A stretch of DNA of 64,000 nucleotides, taken from positions 4,154,001-4,218,000 of the forward strand of contig OX344750.2 in assembly GCA_947034885.2 (NCBI GenBank). The letters run 5' to 3'. Origin of the DNA: Thuidium tamariscinum (lineage: Eukaryota; Streptophyta; Bryopsida; Hypnales; Thuidiaceae). Under the pieces are notes generated by a model. The model worked only from the letters and a program-made list of their open reading frames with translations, made no database searches and was not told where the DNA came from. A program made the position numbers and the translations under genes. Below, piece by piece: positions 1 to 12,836 of the stretch (its first letter is position 1; each line of letters opens with the position of its first letter).

Positions 1-1520
1 TCACTTATAGTATATACAAAGAATGTTGCTTAGTCCATTAGTCCATTTCATCACTCTATTCTTGAGAGACTTGGAGCTTGCCATAACTTTTGATATTGCT
101 CTATAAACTACATTTGATTTATATGGATCATAAGAATCTAAACTACAATGCCATGTATCTTCTAAAACATCCACATATATGTAGGACTTTAATTGTGCTA
201 ATATTTCATAAACATGCCTACAAAGACTATCTTCAAATAGAAATAAGAAAAAATAACTTATAGCAACACGTTAGTAATTAGACTCTTCATCTAATTTAAC
301 ATACCTATCTTTACTTTCAACTATGTCACAATGGAACACTCCAAAAAACAAGGAAAACACAACCTTCATTGAAAGCATCTATTGAAGGCAATGGTATAAA
401 TGCTCTTAGAAATTGATGCTTGCATGATCTTATTAAATCCTCTATACTATATGTGTTATTCCTCGAGGGCTAAAGCATATTTTTGGGAGAAATTGTAAAA
501 ATTGACATTCTTTAGGGCAAGGAAAGAAGGGGTGGGGTGGGGGTGCAAAATTCAACTATACAAATTTGTATTAAACTAATGTGGGAATGTGTGGAAAAAA
601 AATTTAGAAACTTTGACCACAACCATTGAAAGATTATAATGTTTAAAGTTAGAAGAAATTTATTTTTGAAACTTTGCGCAATAGGACCTACAAACTTTAA
701 TTCTTTTTATAGTGAGGTTTTTACAATATACATGGTTAATTTTATTGGTATTTACATCTTCTATCATAGAAGTCCCATACCTACCAAATTTCAAAATTAT
801 AGAAGGAATTTTGCACATTTTGTTCAAAGCTATCTGAGCTACTTCAAAAGTGCAAGATAGCATAACTTATGATTTGAGCACTTGATTGGAGAAAAAATAA
901 TATTCCAAATAAGGAAGTTAGTATTCACACTTAACATCACAATTTCATGAACATCCAACCAAAATTGACTTTATAAGAACCTACTTGAGATTTCTTGCGT
1001 ACGTTGAACATACACTCAATCCTTTAAAAGTTAATAGGATAATAAATAAATAAATAAATAAATAACTTGAATAGATGTTGAATCAAAAGTACAATCGTTG
1101 CTTTTGCACCTATAATCATTGAATTCTACTATTTCATATGACTACTTTAAGGTTGCATGTCATGTGAGGAATTTTTGAAAAGTATCAATTTTTTTGACTA
1201 CCAATCTTCAAATTTATTTATTTATTTTAGGTCAAATACTTGTTTTTTTTGTCATGTCCAAATACTTTTTGCCTTTCACGTGAGGCTTTTGGGAGTTGGG
1301 ACCCCTGGCTTGGGACCCCTGGCTATAATATTCCTCCTCTCTTAGGCAGAGCCTATACTGTACATGGATGGAGTGATACAGGGAAAATATTCTACAGAAG
1401 TTCACATGTATAATGTTGGTCCAATAAAAACCATGGCACATAAGTTTAGCTTACTGATTTAAAAAAAATTTAAATTTTAAACTTTTTAACAAATAAGAGG
1501 TGGCCTCTTTACTTAGCTTA
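1..1520. other. AT-rich intergenic DNA, no gene recognised
   Basis: No ORF above about 75 codons and no recognisable protein. A short TAAA-type microsatellite lies at about 1040-1064, and a 14-bp direct duplication (TTGGGACCCCTGGC twice) at 1296-1323. Otherwise nothing is seen. Confidence 0.6.
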
Positions 1521-2243
1521 GGGTACGTCCCCACCGGGTGTTAAGTTAGTAACTTAACTATCTCGGTGTTATTACAGGGGGCTGGTTTGACGCAGTGAGC
1601 CTTTTTCGGCGCAGGGCTGGGATGCGGGCAGAAATTGCTTTTATTTTGCCTTAAATTGAATTTTTTCCCATCCTTGCACACCCTTTCCTGCAATGTCAAC
1701 CAACAAGAATTTCCCAAAAATTGTCAATCCATACATCCAAACAACAAAGTAAAATCCAATCCAATGAAGTGGCTTTTGTGCCACATATTTCATTTCTTGA
1801 TCCACTTTCTCATTGGAACTTCTTGACCAATCTTGTGAAGAACTAGGAGAGGAGAGAAGCTCTTTATACTAGTGGGATAGTGGTAGGTGAAACAAACCAT
1901 GTGGGATATGTGAATTAGGACAAAGAAGAGCTCCACCACTCATGGTTAAGTGAAAACGCAGGAATTGTGATAAAACTCAAATTTTAGACCTCATTTAGAC
2001 ATAGTACAATATTTTTTTTCAAAAAACTTCAAACTAAGAAAAGTTGGGGAATCAAGTGAAGTTTTATTTCCAAAAATCTTTTTGATATTTCAATACTCCA
2101 TCTAAAAGTTATGGACAAATTTTAGAGAGGGGCTTTGAAAATGTCCAAAAAAATCTCCCTTCCACACACCCTCTAGAATTTTGTCCATAACTCTTACATG
2201 AGGCTCCAAAATCCCAAAGTGGATTTTGGGAGATAAACATTAA
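1521..2243 (+). repeat. Left terminal inverted repeat of the long-TIR element
   Basis: This 723-bp arm pairs with 3961-4683. Its outer 110 bp are clearly richer in G+C than the rest. The 63-codon frame at 1635-1826 occurs identically in the other arm and is a by-product of the repeat, not evidence of a gene. Confidence 0.93.
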
Positions 2244-3960
2244 TTTTGAACATAATTCTTGCGTTTTCACTTAATTATTAATAGCTGCATTTAATGTGAA
2301 AAAAATTGAAAAGTGTTTAAAATGGTACAATCCTAGAAGTAGAGAATTCTCTACTTAAGTAAGTGAACCCAATTATGATCCACATATTAAGTTGATAGTC
2401 TTTACAAATTTTTATCTATTATGTAGAATACTATTGTAGGAACACAAATTTCTTAGCATTGTGAATTTTTTTGTCCAGTCATACATTGTCTACAGAAATG
2501 CATTTTAGGATATTTTAGAGTACTCTATCGACTTCTACTAATATCCTACAAGAAATTGGTAGTTTCTATAGATGTGCAATTGCATATTTTGTCACATATA
2601 AGCATAATTACTTTATGAGAATATAAGTAATGATGTTTTTATTGTCAACCCTCCATTGTAAATATTTGTTTCACATGTATGTGTAATGCATAAATTTTTT
2701 TCAATTACAACAAATTTTCATTCAAGCAATGAAATAAAAAATTATATTTTTCAAATATTTGAAAGGTAGGTGTTTTTCAATTGATTTAACAAAGACTAGT
2801 CATTGAAGATATTAGAAGCTTCATATAAATATTTTCTAATCATCAATTTTAACATTCAAACAAATTAAGAATGTAAAAAACGTTGTACAATATTATACAC
2901 TATTAATAGCACATTTAGGTTTGGTATGAATTTACTTTCGGCATTTGGGGAATTTATCCCATTTAATTTGTAGTAAGTTTAGAATAAATAATTAAATTTT
3001 ACAAAAAAATTAAATAAATATTTTTTTCAAAATTTATGCAATGATTAGTATTGAGTACTTTGAAAGGAAAATACAAACAACATTGGTGTTGAATTCTACA
3101 AACACGTCCCTTCCAGCCCCTCTTTGAAAATTCTCCACCACTAACATTGTACCATATTCAACAGTTTTCAATTTCATTTACAAAAAATGAAGTCCTTCAT
3201 AGTTACACCTCAAAGTTTCCTCCTTTCTTGTTTCATTGTTGTTTCAACATTTGGTGCAAGCTATTAGTGCACTTTTTGAAAGTAGTGAGAACAACTAAAA
3301 ATTGGTCTATTGTTATTTGGAACACTCATGGAATATTTTGGGATGTTTATCTATTGGTTGAAACATATTACAAAAAAAGTATATTGTTGCAGCGCATTGT
3401 AGTTAGACCATTAGAATTGAAATCAATCCATATTAGCACAACAACATTTAGCCATTGTTAAAACAACGATTAGACAAAATATAAATTATGAGAGCATTCA
3501 TCTATTATTGAAACAACAATGAGACATTTTTTAAGTAGAGAAACTTAAGCATCATTAATACAATTATGAAATATTGTTAAAGAATATATTTTTGTAACCA
3601 TGCTTGATATAATATTGAAACAACCTTTCAAAAATTCAATTACTGACAAAATAACAGCTTGGATAGCCAAAATGTTGGACTACTTGAATTGCACACAAAA
3701 TTTGTACAACACTTACAACTTACAATGTACTCAAGCCTTTTCATTTGCTTGACTTGTACTATAGACAAATTAGTAAGAAGTGACCAAGAGACTTCATCGA
3801 ATACACCTTGTACAAGTATTCCAATAGTCTATAAATAACTTGCAAGACAAAGATTTCCATAGTAAATGAAGTGTCTTACTTTTTGATACCATGTTTCAAT
3901 CAATTGTCTTTGTGCTTCCATTTGTAAAAAAATTGAACTACAAGAAGTTGGAGAACCGAG

Positions 3961-4683
3961 TTAATGTTTGTCTCCCAAAATCCACTTTGGGATTTTGGAG
4001 CCTCATGTAAGAGTTATGGACAAAATTCTAGAGGGTGTGTGGAAGGGAGATTTTTTTGGACATTTTCAAAGCCCCTCTCTAAAATTTGTCCATAACTTTT
4101 AGATGGAGTATTGAAATATCAAAAAGATTTTTGGAAATAAAACTTCACTTGATTCCCCAACTTTTCTTAGTTTGAAGTTTTTTGAAAAAAAATATTGTAC
4201 TATGTCTAAATGAGGTCTAAAATTTGAGTTTTATCACAATTCCTGCGTTTTCACTTAACCATGAGTGGTGGAGCTCTTCTTTGTCCTAATTCACATATCC
4301 CACATGGTTTGTTTCACCTACCACTATCCCACTAGTATAAAGAGCTTCTCTCCTCTCCTAGTTCTTCACAAGATTGGTCAAGAAGTTCCAATGAGAAAGT
4401 GGATCAAGAAATGAAATATGTGGCACAAAAGCCACTTCATTGGATTGGATTTTACTTTGTTGTTTGGATGTATGGATTGACAATTTTTGGGAAATTCTTG
4501 TTGGTTGACATTGCAGGAAAGGGTGTGCAAGGATGGGAAAAAATTCAATTTAAGGCAAAATAAAAGCAATTTCTGCCCGCATCCCAGCCCTGCGCCGAAA
4601 AAGGCTCACTGCGTCAAACCAGCCCCCTGTAATAACACCGAGATAGTTAAGTTACTAACTTAACACCCGGTGGGGACGTACCC
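3961..4683 (-). repeat. Right terminal inverted repeat of the long-TIR element
   Basis: Inverted copy of 1521-2243 with the same length. The only difference noted is near the inner edge (GACAAAC here against GATAAAC in the left arm, read in the same sense). Confidence 0.93.
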
Positions 4684-5426
4684 TTAGCTTATTGATTTTA
4701 ATTTTTAATTTTTAATTTTTAACAAATGGGAAACCCCACTGCATTAAGAAGAACCACAATACAAAACGCAGCTGGACAGAGAACCAAGAACCAGAAAAAA
4801 GAGAGCACTAACTAAGTAAACAAAGACTAGGGCCTTGACATTGATTTTTATTTTTAATTTTAATTTTATTTTGAAACAAATGGACACATTCCTTTGAAAA
4901 AAGGGGCACTACATAGAACCGGTGGAATTTTTTGCTTATTGATTTCACCTTCATAACGGCTGTTGAGACACACCCATGATGTAAGGACTTATGTCAAAGA
5001 TGATTTTTTTTTTTTCAAAATTTTTTAACAAAAGAAATGGATGGCTTTAAAAACCAACGAAAGTTCAGGATCCAAGGCCCATATATTGTGTAATGATTCC
5101 AGAAGACAAATTATCTTATTGCATACAGCAACTTCAATAGATTTTCAGCTCAGGTGGATAGGATAACTTACTTTCTGTCTGCAACTGAAAGCCAAATAAT
5201 GTGCTAATTTTTTATTTTTTATTTTTAAAAGCCCATTAACCCCACATTCAGAAACAAACAGCAGCTAATAAGAGTCACAGTGTGAAAGAGGGACAATAGT
5301 GGTGGTCATCTATTGGTCCAAGTGCAGGCTTGTGGATGGAGTGGTTTGTAATGAAATTCTTTTTCATTTGTTTCCATAATTTTTTTTTAAAACCCACCAC
5401 AGTCGGTGTGAAATGCAACTTAACCC
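4684..5426. other. AT-rich spacer with reiterated T-rich motif
   Basis: No gene is seen. A motif of the form GCTTATTGATTT, then TTTTTAA runs, then AACAAATGG recurs at about 4686, 4840 and 4935, and a similar one precedes the long-TIR element at about 1447. This suggests an older local duplication. Confidence 0.4.
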
Positions 5427-5881
5427 TTAACCCTGAAACGTCTCAATCCTTTTTTGAATTTTTGTGCATTTTCGCTTATAGCTTTGTATAAATATATCAT
5501 TTACCATAATTTAATGAATTTGGTCATTAAGGAAGGTTGTCTTTTCTAGATTCAAGTGTTACATTTGATAAATGAGAAGTTAATTGGATGAAATAGTGCC
5601 TTGAAGCCCTCTGTTCATTGTCCGGAATATGGACGTCGGAGCGCTTCAAGGTTAAACAATGAGCCGGTGGTTGTAGAAATCATGAATTTTGATACAGTGG
5701 GAATCATTGGTTCCAAAAAATTGAAAAGCTCTTGTTGGAGGTCAAAACACTGTAGAAGAACTTTCCTTCCCACCCCTAACTCTGAGGATGAATAAATGCA
5801 TTTCTATCCTATACATAAAGATTTTGTCTTGTTCATCACTTCATCCACTAGAATATGGCCTGCGTGTCGTTTAGGGGTTAA
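5427..5881. mobile_element. Short TTAA-flanked element of the CCCCTAAAG group
   Basis: The left end is TTAA-CCCTGAAACG (5427-5440) and the right end CGTTTAGGGG-TTAA (to 5881), imperfect inverted repeats bordered by TTAA. The interior is richer in G+C than its surroundings and holds a 64-codon frame at 5601-5795 that begins with TTG and ends about 75 bp before the right end. That spacing resembles the tail of a transposase gene in an internally deleted element. However, the peptide shows no motif I recognise, and the piggyBac C-terminal cysteine pattern is not evident. Confidence 0.5.
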
Positions 5882-6373
5882 GCTTTTGATGCATGCGCAA
5901 TGACATTGAGTGTGTACAAATTTGCAGCCAATTCGTCAAATGCATCTAGGATTGACCAAGAGTGATAGGAGGTTGTAAAAAGCAATCATTTAACATGTAA
6001 AGGACAGACCTATAACCACTGATTTCAAGCCTTTTACCCATTACTCAGTTTGTTGCCATTTTTGAACTAGACATGTATAAAAAAATTTATAATTATTTTT
6101 TAGAGATGAAGTTACATGTCTTCTTTACTTCCCAAAATTTTTAGTTTTTTTTTTTTGACAAAATTTGAATTTTAAGAGAATTTTTGAAGAAAAAGTGAAG
6201 AAAAATCACATCAAATGGAAAATTATTTCAAAAAATTTGAAAAATTCACAATGCGTGTATGTGTCAATGTAAATCATCAATATGTAATATTGAATCCCTT
6301 GCCATTCTATAAATAGAATTTAGCTTACATTTAAAAAACATCCAAAGTTCAAATTGCAATAAAAACTTGAATT
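5882..6373. other. Intergenic, nothing recognised
   Basis: Mixed sequence with a short run of higher G+C at 5882-6040, then AT-rich. No frame, repeat end or RNA is recognised. Confidence 0.4.
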
Positions 6374-7303
6374 TTAACCCCTAAAGAACCAAAGTGCTTT
6401 TATTTTGGCAACATAGCGATATTGGGTAGGTATGTGTGACTAGAGATTTCCATGTTTTGGGACCAAATTTTAATAGAAGGTGTGAATGAGGAATATCTAT
6501 AAAGCCCAACAATTTTCATGACTTTTAACTACATGGTAGAAAAGTTATCACAGGATATGTTGTTTGTTTCTCAACTTAGGTAGTTTGGGTAGACAAAAAA
6601 AATTCACTATTTTTGGAAAAAAAATTTGAAATTGGTTTTATAGATTTATATATACATAGAAAGCTTTGAATCATTCCATTTGGATTAATGAGTCAAAAGT
6701 TATGAAGAATTTTAGTTTGTAGGTAGTTATGGATTTTTTAGTCTAAAATAATCTTTGAAGTCCTTTATTCTACTCAATTTTCAATATTTTTGAAAAAAAT
6801 AAAAACAGTGGGTGTAGATTGTTTATTACAACATTTGAACCATTGGAATTGGCATTTTTCAATTCAATAAATAAATTGTTAACAATTTAGAATTTAAAAT
6901 CATTCTTTACTTCTTTCTACTTACTATTTTCTTGCACGTGTTGTACAATTCCAAATGACTTGAAAATTTTCAAGCTTGTAGCCAACTTGAATTGAAGAGT
7001 AAGTCCAAAGAGTTACAACCATTTTGAACATTTTTCATACAATGTGGCCTTTTGAAGTGCAATTGCTTGGATTTTTGCAGTGGTAGAAAAAATACTTTTG
7101 TAACTTCAAACACTAATATCTTGCAATCTACACACTAAAAAAATTTGAAATCTTTTCTACACCTTTTCAAACTAGTGCACCAAAAGATCCTATAGTTTTA
7201 TTATCCTAGAAATGTTTTTTTTCCTAAATTTGGTAGTTGTCCTAGAAATGACAATTTGGGAGCGATTTTGGTGAAAACATAGTGAAAAACCTTTAGGGGT
7301 TAA
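6374..7303 (+). mobile_element. TTAA element, family A, full length
   Basis: Starts TTAACCCCTAAAGAACCAAA and ends CCTTTAGGGGTTAA, with TTAA at both outer edges. About 930 bp, with no coding frame. It is homologous along its length to 42914-43840 (for example, both contain GAATCATTCCATTTGG and, near the right end, GGTAGTTGTCCTAGAAATGA). TTAA target use and CCC-starting termini match piggyBac-type (or Kolobok-type) elements. The family name is inference because no transposase is present. Confidence 0.8.
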
Positions 7304-7797
7304 GAATTTTTTCAAAATTGGAGTGAAAAATAGAGTAGATGACCTTCATTTCATTAGTTGGACTCAAAATCATAAAATGTCATTTTCGTAAAGAAATTTC
7401 AGATTTAGAGCAATGAGCAACAACTTCTCCAAATACATTGAAATAGCATATTTTTATGATCCATTTTTTTAAATAACTTCTCACTCATGTGAAGAAAAAC
7501 ACTAGCAAGACTACAAATTCAATTGGATACTCTTCATAACCCTCTATGAGAGGTGCACAAAAACAAAATGGATGAAAAAATGATTTTATATCTCTCCAGA
7601 TCATCCAGATGTCATCCAGAAGCCACAATGGTTCTTCCGGCATTCCAGGATTAATCTAGAAGGATGAACACATGACCACAGATTCACGCCTTCCAATCCT
7701 TTGTTTTGTTTGCTTGCTACAATAGAGCCTTTCTAAAGTAATAATGTTGAGCGTGGTTCACTATATTATATTAGGGAAATTATTATATAAGGGAGAG
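7304..7797. other. Intergenic, nothing recognised
   Basis: AT-rich with a moderately G+C-richer patch at about 7590-7690 containing repeated CATCCAGA. No gene. Confidence 0.4.
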
Positions 7798-8698
7798 TTA
7801 ACCCCTAAAGGACTATAGTTTCCTCGTGGGACAATGACCTTAATTTTTGGTGAAACTTTTTGAAACTTTCTCACAAGATAGAAAAACTAATTAGCTTTGT
7901 CGAAACATAATTTTTATTTCAATTGGTGCTCAAGAACAAAAATTATACTACAAAAAGTCCAAAACTAAACTCGGCAAGCAACAAATATTTTTTGCCAAAA
8001 GACAAAATTAAATTTGTAACTTTTTTTCTAAAATAATAAATAATTTGTCTACATGTGAAGCTTTGAATTGTTCTATTTGGATTAGTAATGAGAAAGTCAT
8101 AGACACTATTGTTTTTTAGGCAATTTCAATATCTTCTCAAAAAAATAACTTGTAGGATTCATTCCTAAATGCAATATTCACAACTTTCCAAAAATAATTG
8201 TTAGAAAAGGTTTTATTTACTCTTTAGAACAATCTGACTATTGGGATTATTGTGTTTCAATTCTATACTAGAGCTATTAATCATGTAGTTTTCTTTTCAA
8301 TCTTTAACCTACTTCTACTTAACAGTTTTATTAGTTAAGGAATCATTTGGGTTTTTTGTAAAATTTATTTTCTAGATTCTCAACTTAAATTTTCAACACA
8401 AATTTTTGTATTTCAAGTTCTATAGTGCAAAAAAAATCTGAAAATGGAGGTCAAAGTCATTTGAAATTACAGTTTGTAGTTCAATTTTTTTTTCCAATTT
8501 TGAATGCTCATGCTTTCCAATTTATATGGTCAAACTTCATGAAATTTTTACCACATGATTTCAAACAAGCTAAGTACAAGATCCTATAGTTAGATTAATA
8601 GATTTCTAAAAAAAAATTCTTGGATGAACATAATAGGTTTGGCAATTTCAAGTGATTTTTGACCAAAACAAAAACGGTCTTAGTCCTTTAGGGGTTAA
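7798..8698 (+). mobile_element. TTAA element, family B, full length
   Basis: The left end is TTAACCCCTAAAGGACTATA and the right end AGTCCTTTAGGGGTTAA. About 900 bp, without a coding frame. It shares the terminal repeat with family A, but its interior matches 11904-12836 read on the other strand. Confidence 0.78.
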
Positions 8699-8816
8699 TG
8701 ACATTTGTATGTGGTTCAAGTTAGGATGTCCAACCAATATTACCTAAGAGATATTTATAACATTAGAAAGGTTTTCCACTTTTAGAGTGGTTCTATTATT
8801 TCATTTTGCAACTAAA

Positions 8817-9296
8817 GTAGGGTAGAACAACCCTTCATGGTCAAAATTAGGATCTTGCTTTTATATCATTGTTGAAATTTTGGAATTCTTTTTCAACATA
8901 AGAAAAGGGTAAAAAATTGTGAAAACAATTCAAATTACATTTTCTTGATGAAATATGAATTTGTTATGAATTTTTCAAAAAATGTAGTGTACCATGGCTA
9001 AAGAGTTCTAGACTGCTTGAAAACCAATAACAATTGCATCTATAAAACTCATCTTATTTACATGAAGCAATCACCATATCTTCTAACATGACTACAATAT
9101 GAAAGCCTAAAAAACACTTCTTACAACTTAAAAAGTCAAAGTTCTTATTGCAATTGCTAATAACTCCATTACTACCATTCACCTAAGACATTGATTGTGG
9201 TCCAAATCTCATTTATTGAAAAAAAATTATAACGGAGTCATCCCTTAGGTGTTTAGATGGATTTGTTGACCTTAGTGGATTGTTCTACCTTAGATC
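8817..9296 (+). mobile_element. Small TIR element, GGTAGAACAACCC family
   Basis: The left end is TAGGGTAGAACAACCC and the right end GGATTGTTCTACCTTA, a 16-bp imperfect inverted repeat. The interior, including GACATTGATTGTGG, is homologous to 58220-58686, which has corresponding ends. Two copies with matching boundaries support a real element. The target duplication is not clear. Confidence 0.6.
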
Positions 9297-10589
9297 CGCC
9301 TATTAGCATGAGTCATTCAATTTCAACATCTTTTTTATCCTCCCAATTAGACAAAAATGCCATCCATTTTTGCAAAGTGTGTAACTCGTTGTCTTTGGAT
9401 ATATAAGCAATCATATACTATTGTTACATATTGATATTGAGTTTGTACCTACTTATGGAAGGATTAAGGTTATTTGAGATGGGGTGTTTTGAATGTTTGT
9501 TTAGATGCATGGACTTAATTGTGAACAAATGCTTGTTTAGAATTAGTTATAGTTTCAACCAATGAAGATGTGCTTTTAGAATGTGAAACTTGTGCTTTTA
9601 AAACACTCGTCAAATGAAATTAGAGTGACAACTCACTAATCTTAAACCCTTTTAAAATGGACATGACCCCCACTTATTGACTATTTTGTAATATTGCACA
9701 GAACAAATTTGAAAATTCATATTAATTTCAATTTTTATTGAATTAATTTGACTCCACTTGTATTTGAGTCCACTCACTCAATTATTTGTATGAAAAATAC
9801 AAGAAAAATAATATTAATCATATTGCACAAAAAATTGAAACTAGAAATCTCGGTGGCGTTAGAGTAGTTATCTTTATATATGAATGAATGATTTTTTTGC
9901 CAAAGATGGAATCACATGTTTTTCATGAGTGATAGAAAATTCAATTTTTGGATGAAAAATTATAATTATTTTTATTTTAACAAAATAAAAGTAAAAAAAT
10001 TCATATAAAATACAAAATATGCTAAAAAAAATTTGAATTTTTCATCATTGTTATATATTATAGTGTATAATTTTATGGTATAAATAACAAGATAATTAAT
10101 GATTATTATATAATTAGAAAATTAGAAAATTAGAAACAAAGTTATTAGATTCAAAGTTCAAATTATAATAAAGTATTGATTTTTTTAACAAGTGATAGAA
10201 AATTCAATTTTTGGGATGAAAAATTGAATTTTACATCATTGGTACATATTATATTGTACAACTTTATGGTATAAACAAAAATTATTACATCATTAGAAAA
10301 TTAGAAAATTAGAAAACAATGGTATTAGATTCAAAGTTCAAATTGCAATAAAGTATTGATTTTTTCAAAATTTTCAAAATGAAGCAAAAATTGCATTTGA
10401 TCTATTTTATTTTATTAGTTGGGCCTAAATTTAGAAAATATCATTTTTATAGCTAAAATCTGTATCAAAAGTATAGATGAAGAAGCCACTTATACACTAG
10501 AAATTTGATTTGTTAATTTCATATCTTTTTCTTTTGAAAATTAAATAATGCAAATATTCAATATTGTCCACTTTAATCCATAAAGTCTC
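9297..10589. repeat. AT-rich DNA containing a diverged direct duplication
   Basis: Segments at about 9922-10182 and 10192-10370 are diverged tandem copies. Both contain TGATAGAAAATTCAATTTTT, then a TTTATGGTATAAA block, repeated AGAAAATT, and a shared TTAGATTCAAAGTTCAAATT block. No coding frame. Confidence 0.6.
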
Positions 10590-11416
10590 ACTATTTCTAA
10601 AAGGGATTATATAGATTTTTGGTAGATTCCTATGGTCTCAACTTTTGTTGTGTTTTTCTAAAACTTTTCTTTTAACAAAAAAATGCATTAGCTTTTAAAG
10701 AACATCATTTTTATTTCAACAAATGTCTAAGAGCAAAAATTGTATCACCTTAACTGCCCAAAATAGAACTAAGTAGATAGTAGAAAAAAGTCACAAATAA
10801 AAATAAAAACAAAAACAAAATATTCAAGTAAAATTCTTGTAGAAAATATTTTTATTTACATGGAAAGACTTGGTTCATTCTCTCTGAACTAGTAATGAGA
10901 AAGTTATGAATAATTTTATTTTTTAGGCAATCAAAATTTAAAAAGAAATAAAAACCCTGCAAGATTCATTTTTTAATCCAATTTTTACAATTTAAAAAAA
11001 AACAAAACCCTACAATTTACAAAGTTAAGTTTACTTGTTTGAACAATCTTATTGTTGCAATCAATATCTTTCAATTTTGTAGACTCTAAACTCAATTATT
11101 CAACACATGATATTTTTAATTCAAATTTTGCAATGCAAATTTTTTCTAATTATGAGTAATAAAAGTCTTATAACTAATTTGCTATAGTACCAAAACTAAA
11201 GATGTTTACTTCACTTCAAACACAAATTTTTTTGCAATCCATAAGATCAAAGTTTCTAAAATTTCTTCTACATAATTTCATTCTATCCTAGTGCAAGATC
11301 CCATGATTATATATGCAAGAAAATATTAAATTCTTCCTTTAATCTAAGCAATAGAAATGATAGACTTGAGGTTTGTTTTTAAAATTTTAAGAGAAGTCTT
11401 AGGACTTGAGGGCTAA
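10590..11416 (+). mobile_element. Degenerate TTAA element, family B
   Basis: Shares ordered blocks with 7798-8698, such as CTAGTAATGAGAAAGT(C/T)AT and TTTTTTAGGCAAT, and ends in CTTAGGACTTGAGGGCTAAT, a decayed form of the family terminus. The left edge is approximate. Confidence 0.5.
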
Positions 11417-11903
11417 TTATACAATAATAGTAATAAAAAGTTTGTTTAACAATATTTTTACATAAATAAAAAGGAAATATATAAAATTTTAATGAAAAGA
11501 AATTGAAATATTTGTGACTGAGTAAGTAAATAATTACTACAAAAGGATTAATAGTATAACTTATTACACATTAATTTCCCTGCTCCACTATTTTTGGCTC
11601 CATTTGAATAAGTTTGAGGTTGAATTTTCTTTTAACCCCCCCAAAATGTATAAATTTTTTTCATTTAAAGGGCAGAAAGAATTAAGAAATAGAACAGACC
11701 TTTTTTTTTTTAATAAACAAAACAAAGTCTTTCCCCAAACTGTACAAGCCTTTCGCAAGGCATACAAATTTCTAGATGTATATTTTGTCATCTAAATAAT
11801 AATTATTTTACTTTGCTTATTAACTTTGTAAATGCAGGCTTTCAGACTTAAGAAACTTCCTTCTAAAAAATGGATAAATTTTTTTCAGTCCTACAATTGT
11901 TCT
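11417..11903. other. AT-rich intergenic, nothing recognised
   Basis: Two overlapping frames of 63 and 67 codons occur on opposite strands here. Neither resembles a known protein. Confidence 0.4.
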
Positions 11904-12836
11904 TTAACCCCTAAAGGACCAAGCCCTGTTTTCTGTCCCAAAATACTAAAAACTGCCAATTCTATAGCAAAGAGTAAAAAACAGATTTAATAAAAAAAAT
12001 TTCACATATAACCTTAGTATCTTATACCTCACTAGTCTAAGACAGTGTAGAAAAAATTTCAGAATTTCTTACCACACAGATTGCAAGATACTTGCATTTA
12101 AAGTGAGAAAAACAAGTTTTTCAGCACATTGTGGGACTGGATTTTTTGATTTTGAACATTTTTAACTTAAAAATTTTGCACTAAAGAGTTTTGAGATTTA
12201 ATTATTTATAGTGCAAAATTTAGTTGAGAATCTAGGGGAAAAAAAAGAAATTCAAAAAAACTTAATTTTCATTCTTAAAAAATTTGTTAAGTGGAAGTAG
12301 GTACGAGATAGAAGGAAAATCTAAAATATTAATATCTTTTAGATGGAATTAAAATGCACTAATCCTAATGGTGAGATTGTTCTAGGCAAGTAAACTAAAC
12401 CATGAAATTTTGTTTTTTTGAAAAATTGCAAAAATTGCATCCAAAAATGAATCCTACAAGTTATTTTTTTCAAGAAAATGCTCTAATTGCCCCCAAAACA
12501 AGAATGTCTATAACTTTCTCATAACAAATCCAAATAAAATGAATTGAAGCTTCCTAGATAGACCGGAATATAATCTGTAAGAAAAAAAAAATTTAATTTT
12601 AAAATTTTCTTCGTTGCCCGAACTGCCCGCTATCCCGTGTTTTGAGTTTATTTAGACATAACTTTTGTTCCTGGGCACCGATTGAAAAACAAATTATATC
12701 CCCATGAAGATATTCAATTTTTCTATCTCTAAAAAAAATTTCAAAAAATTTGGACAAAAATTCAGCCCGTAGGTACTAGGTACCTGCCCAAAATTGCATT
12801 TGTCCCCCGAAGGGACAATGGTCCTTTAGAGGTTAA
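11904..12836 (-). mobile_element. TTAA element, family B, full length, best-preserved ends
   Basis: The left end is TTAACCCCTAAAGGACCAAG and the right end GGTCCTTTAGAGGTTAA. It lies inverted relative to 7798-8698: on the minus strand it begins TTAACCTCTAAAGGACCATT and continues into the same interior. It retains more G+C-rich, CpG-containing patches (about 12600-12680) than other copies, which suggests it is younger. Confidence 0.8.

Larger units (their letters stand above)
1521..4683. mobile_element. Long-TIR non-autonomous DNA transposon (Mutator-like or hAT-like)
   Basis: The termini GGGTACGTCCCCACCGGGTG (1521) and its exact reverse complement (ending 4683) begin two inverted arms, 1521-2243 and 3961-4683, both 723 bp. 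They look identical apart from about one inner-edge difference; a 63-codon frame is repeated unchanged in both. The element is flanked by a perfect 8-bp direct repeat TTAGCTTA (1513-1520 and 4684-4691), a target-site duplication. The interior (2244-3960) is AT-rich with no transposase-like frame, so the element is non-autonomous. An 8-bp duplication fits hAT or Mutator-like elements. Very long inverted repeats favour a Mutator-like or foldback type, but the termini do not settle the family. Arm identity implies recent insertion or arm-to-arm conversion. Confidence 0.93.

Noticed and set aside
1635-4569. Identical 63-codon frames on opposite strands (1635-1826 and 4378-4569)
   Set aside because: They are the same piece of the terminal inverted repeats of one transposon. 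Identity reflects the repeat, not coding constraint.
6360-7310. GAATT on both sides of the family A element as a 5-bp target duplication outside TTAA
   Set aside because: Other copies (7798, 11904, 42914) show no such flanking repeat, while TTAA is present at both ends of nearly all.
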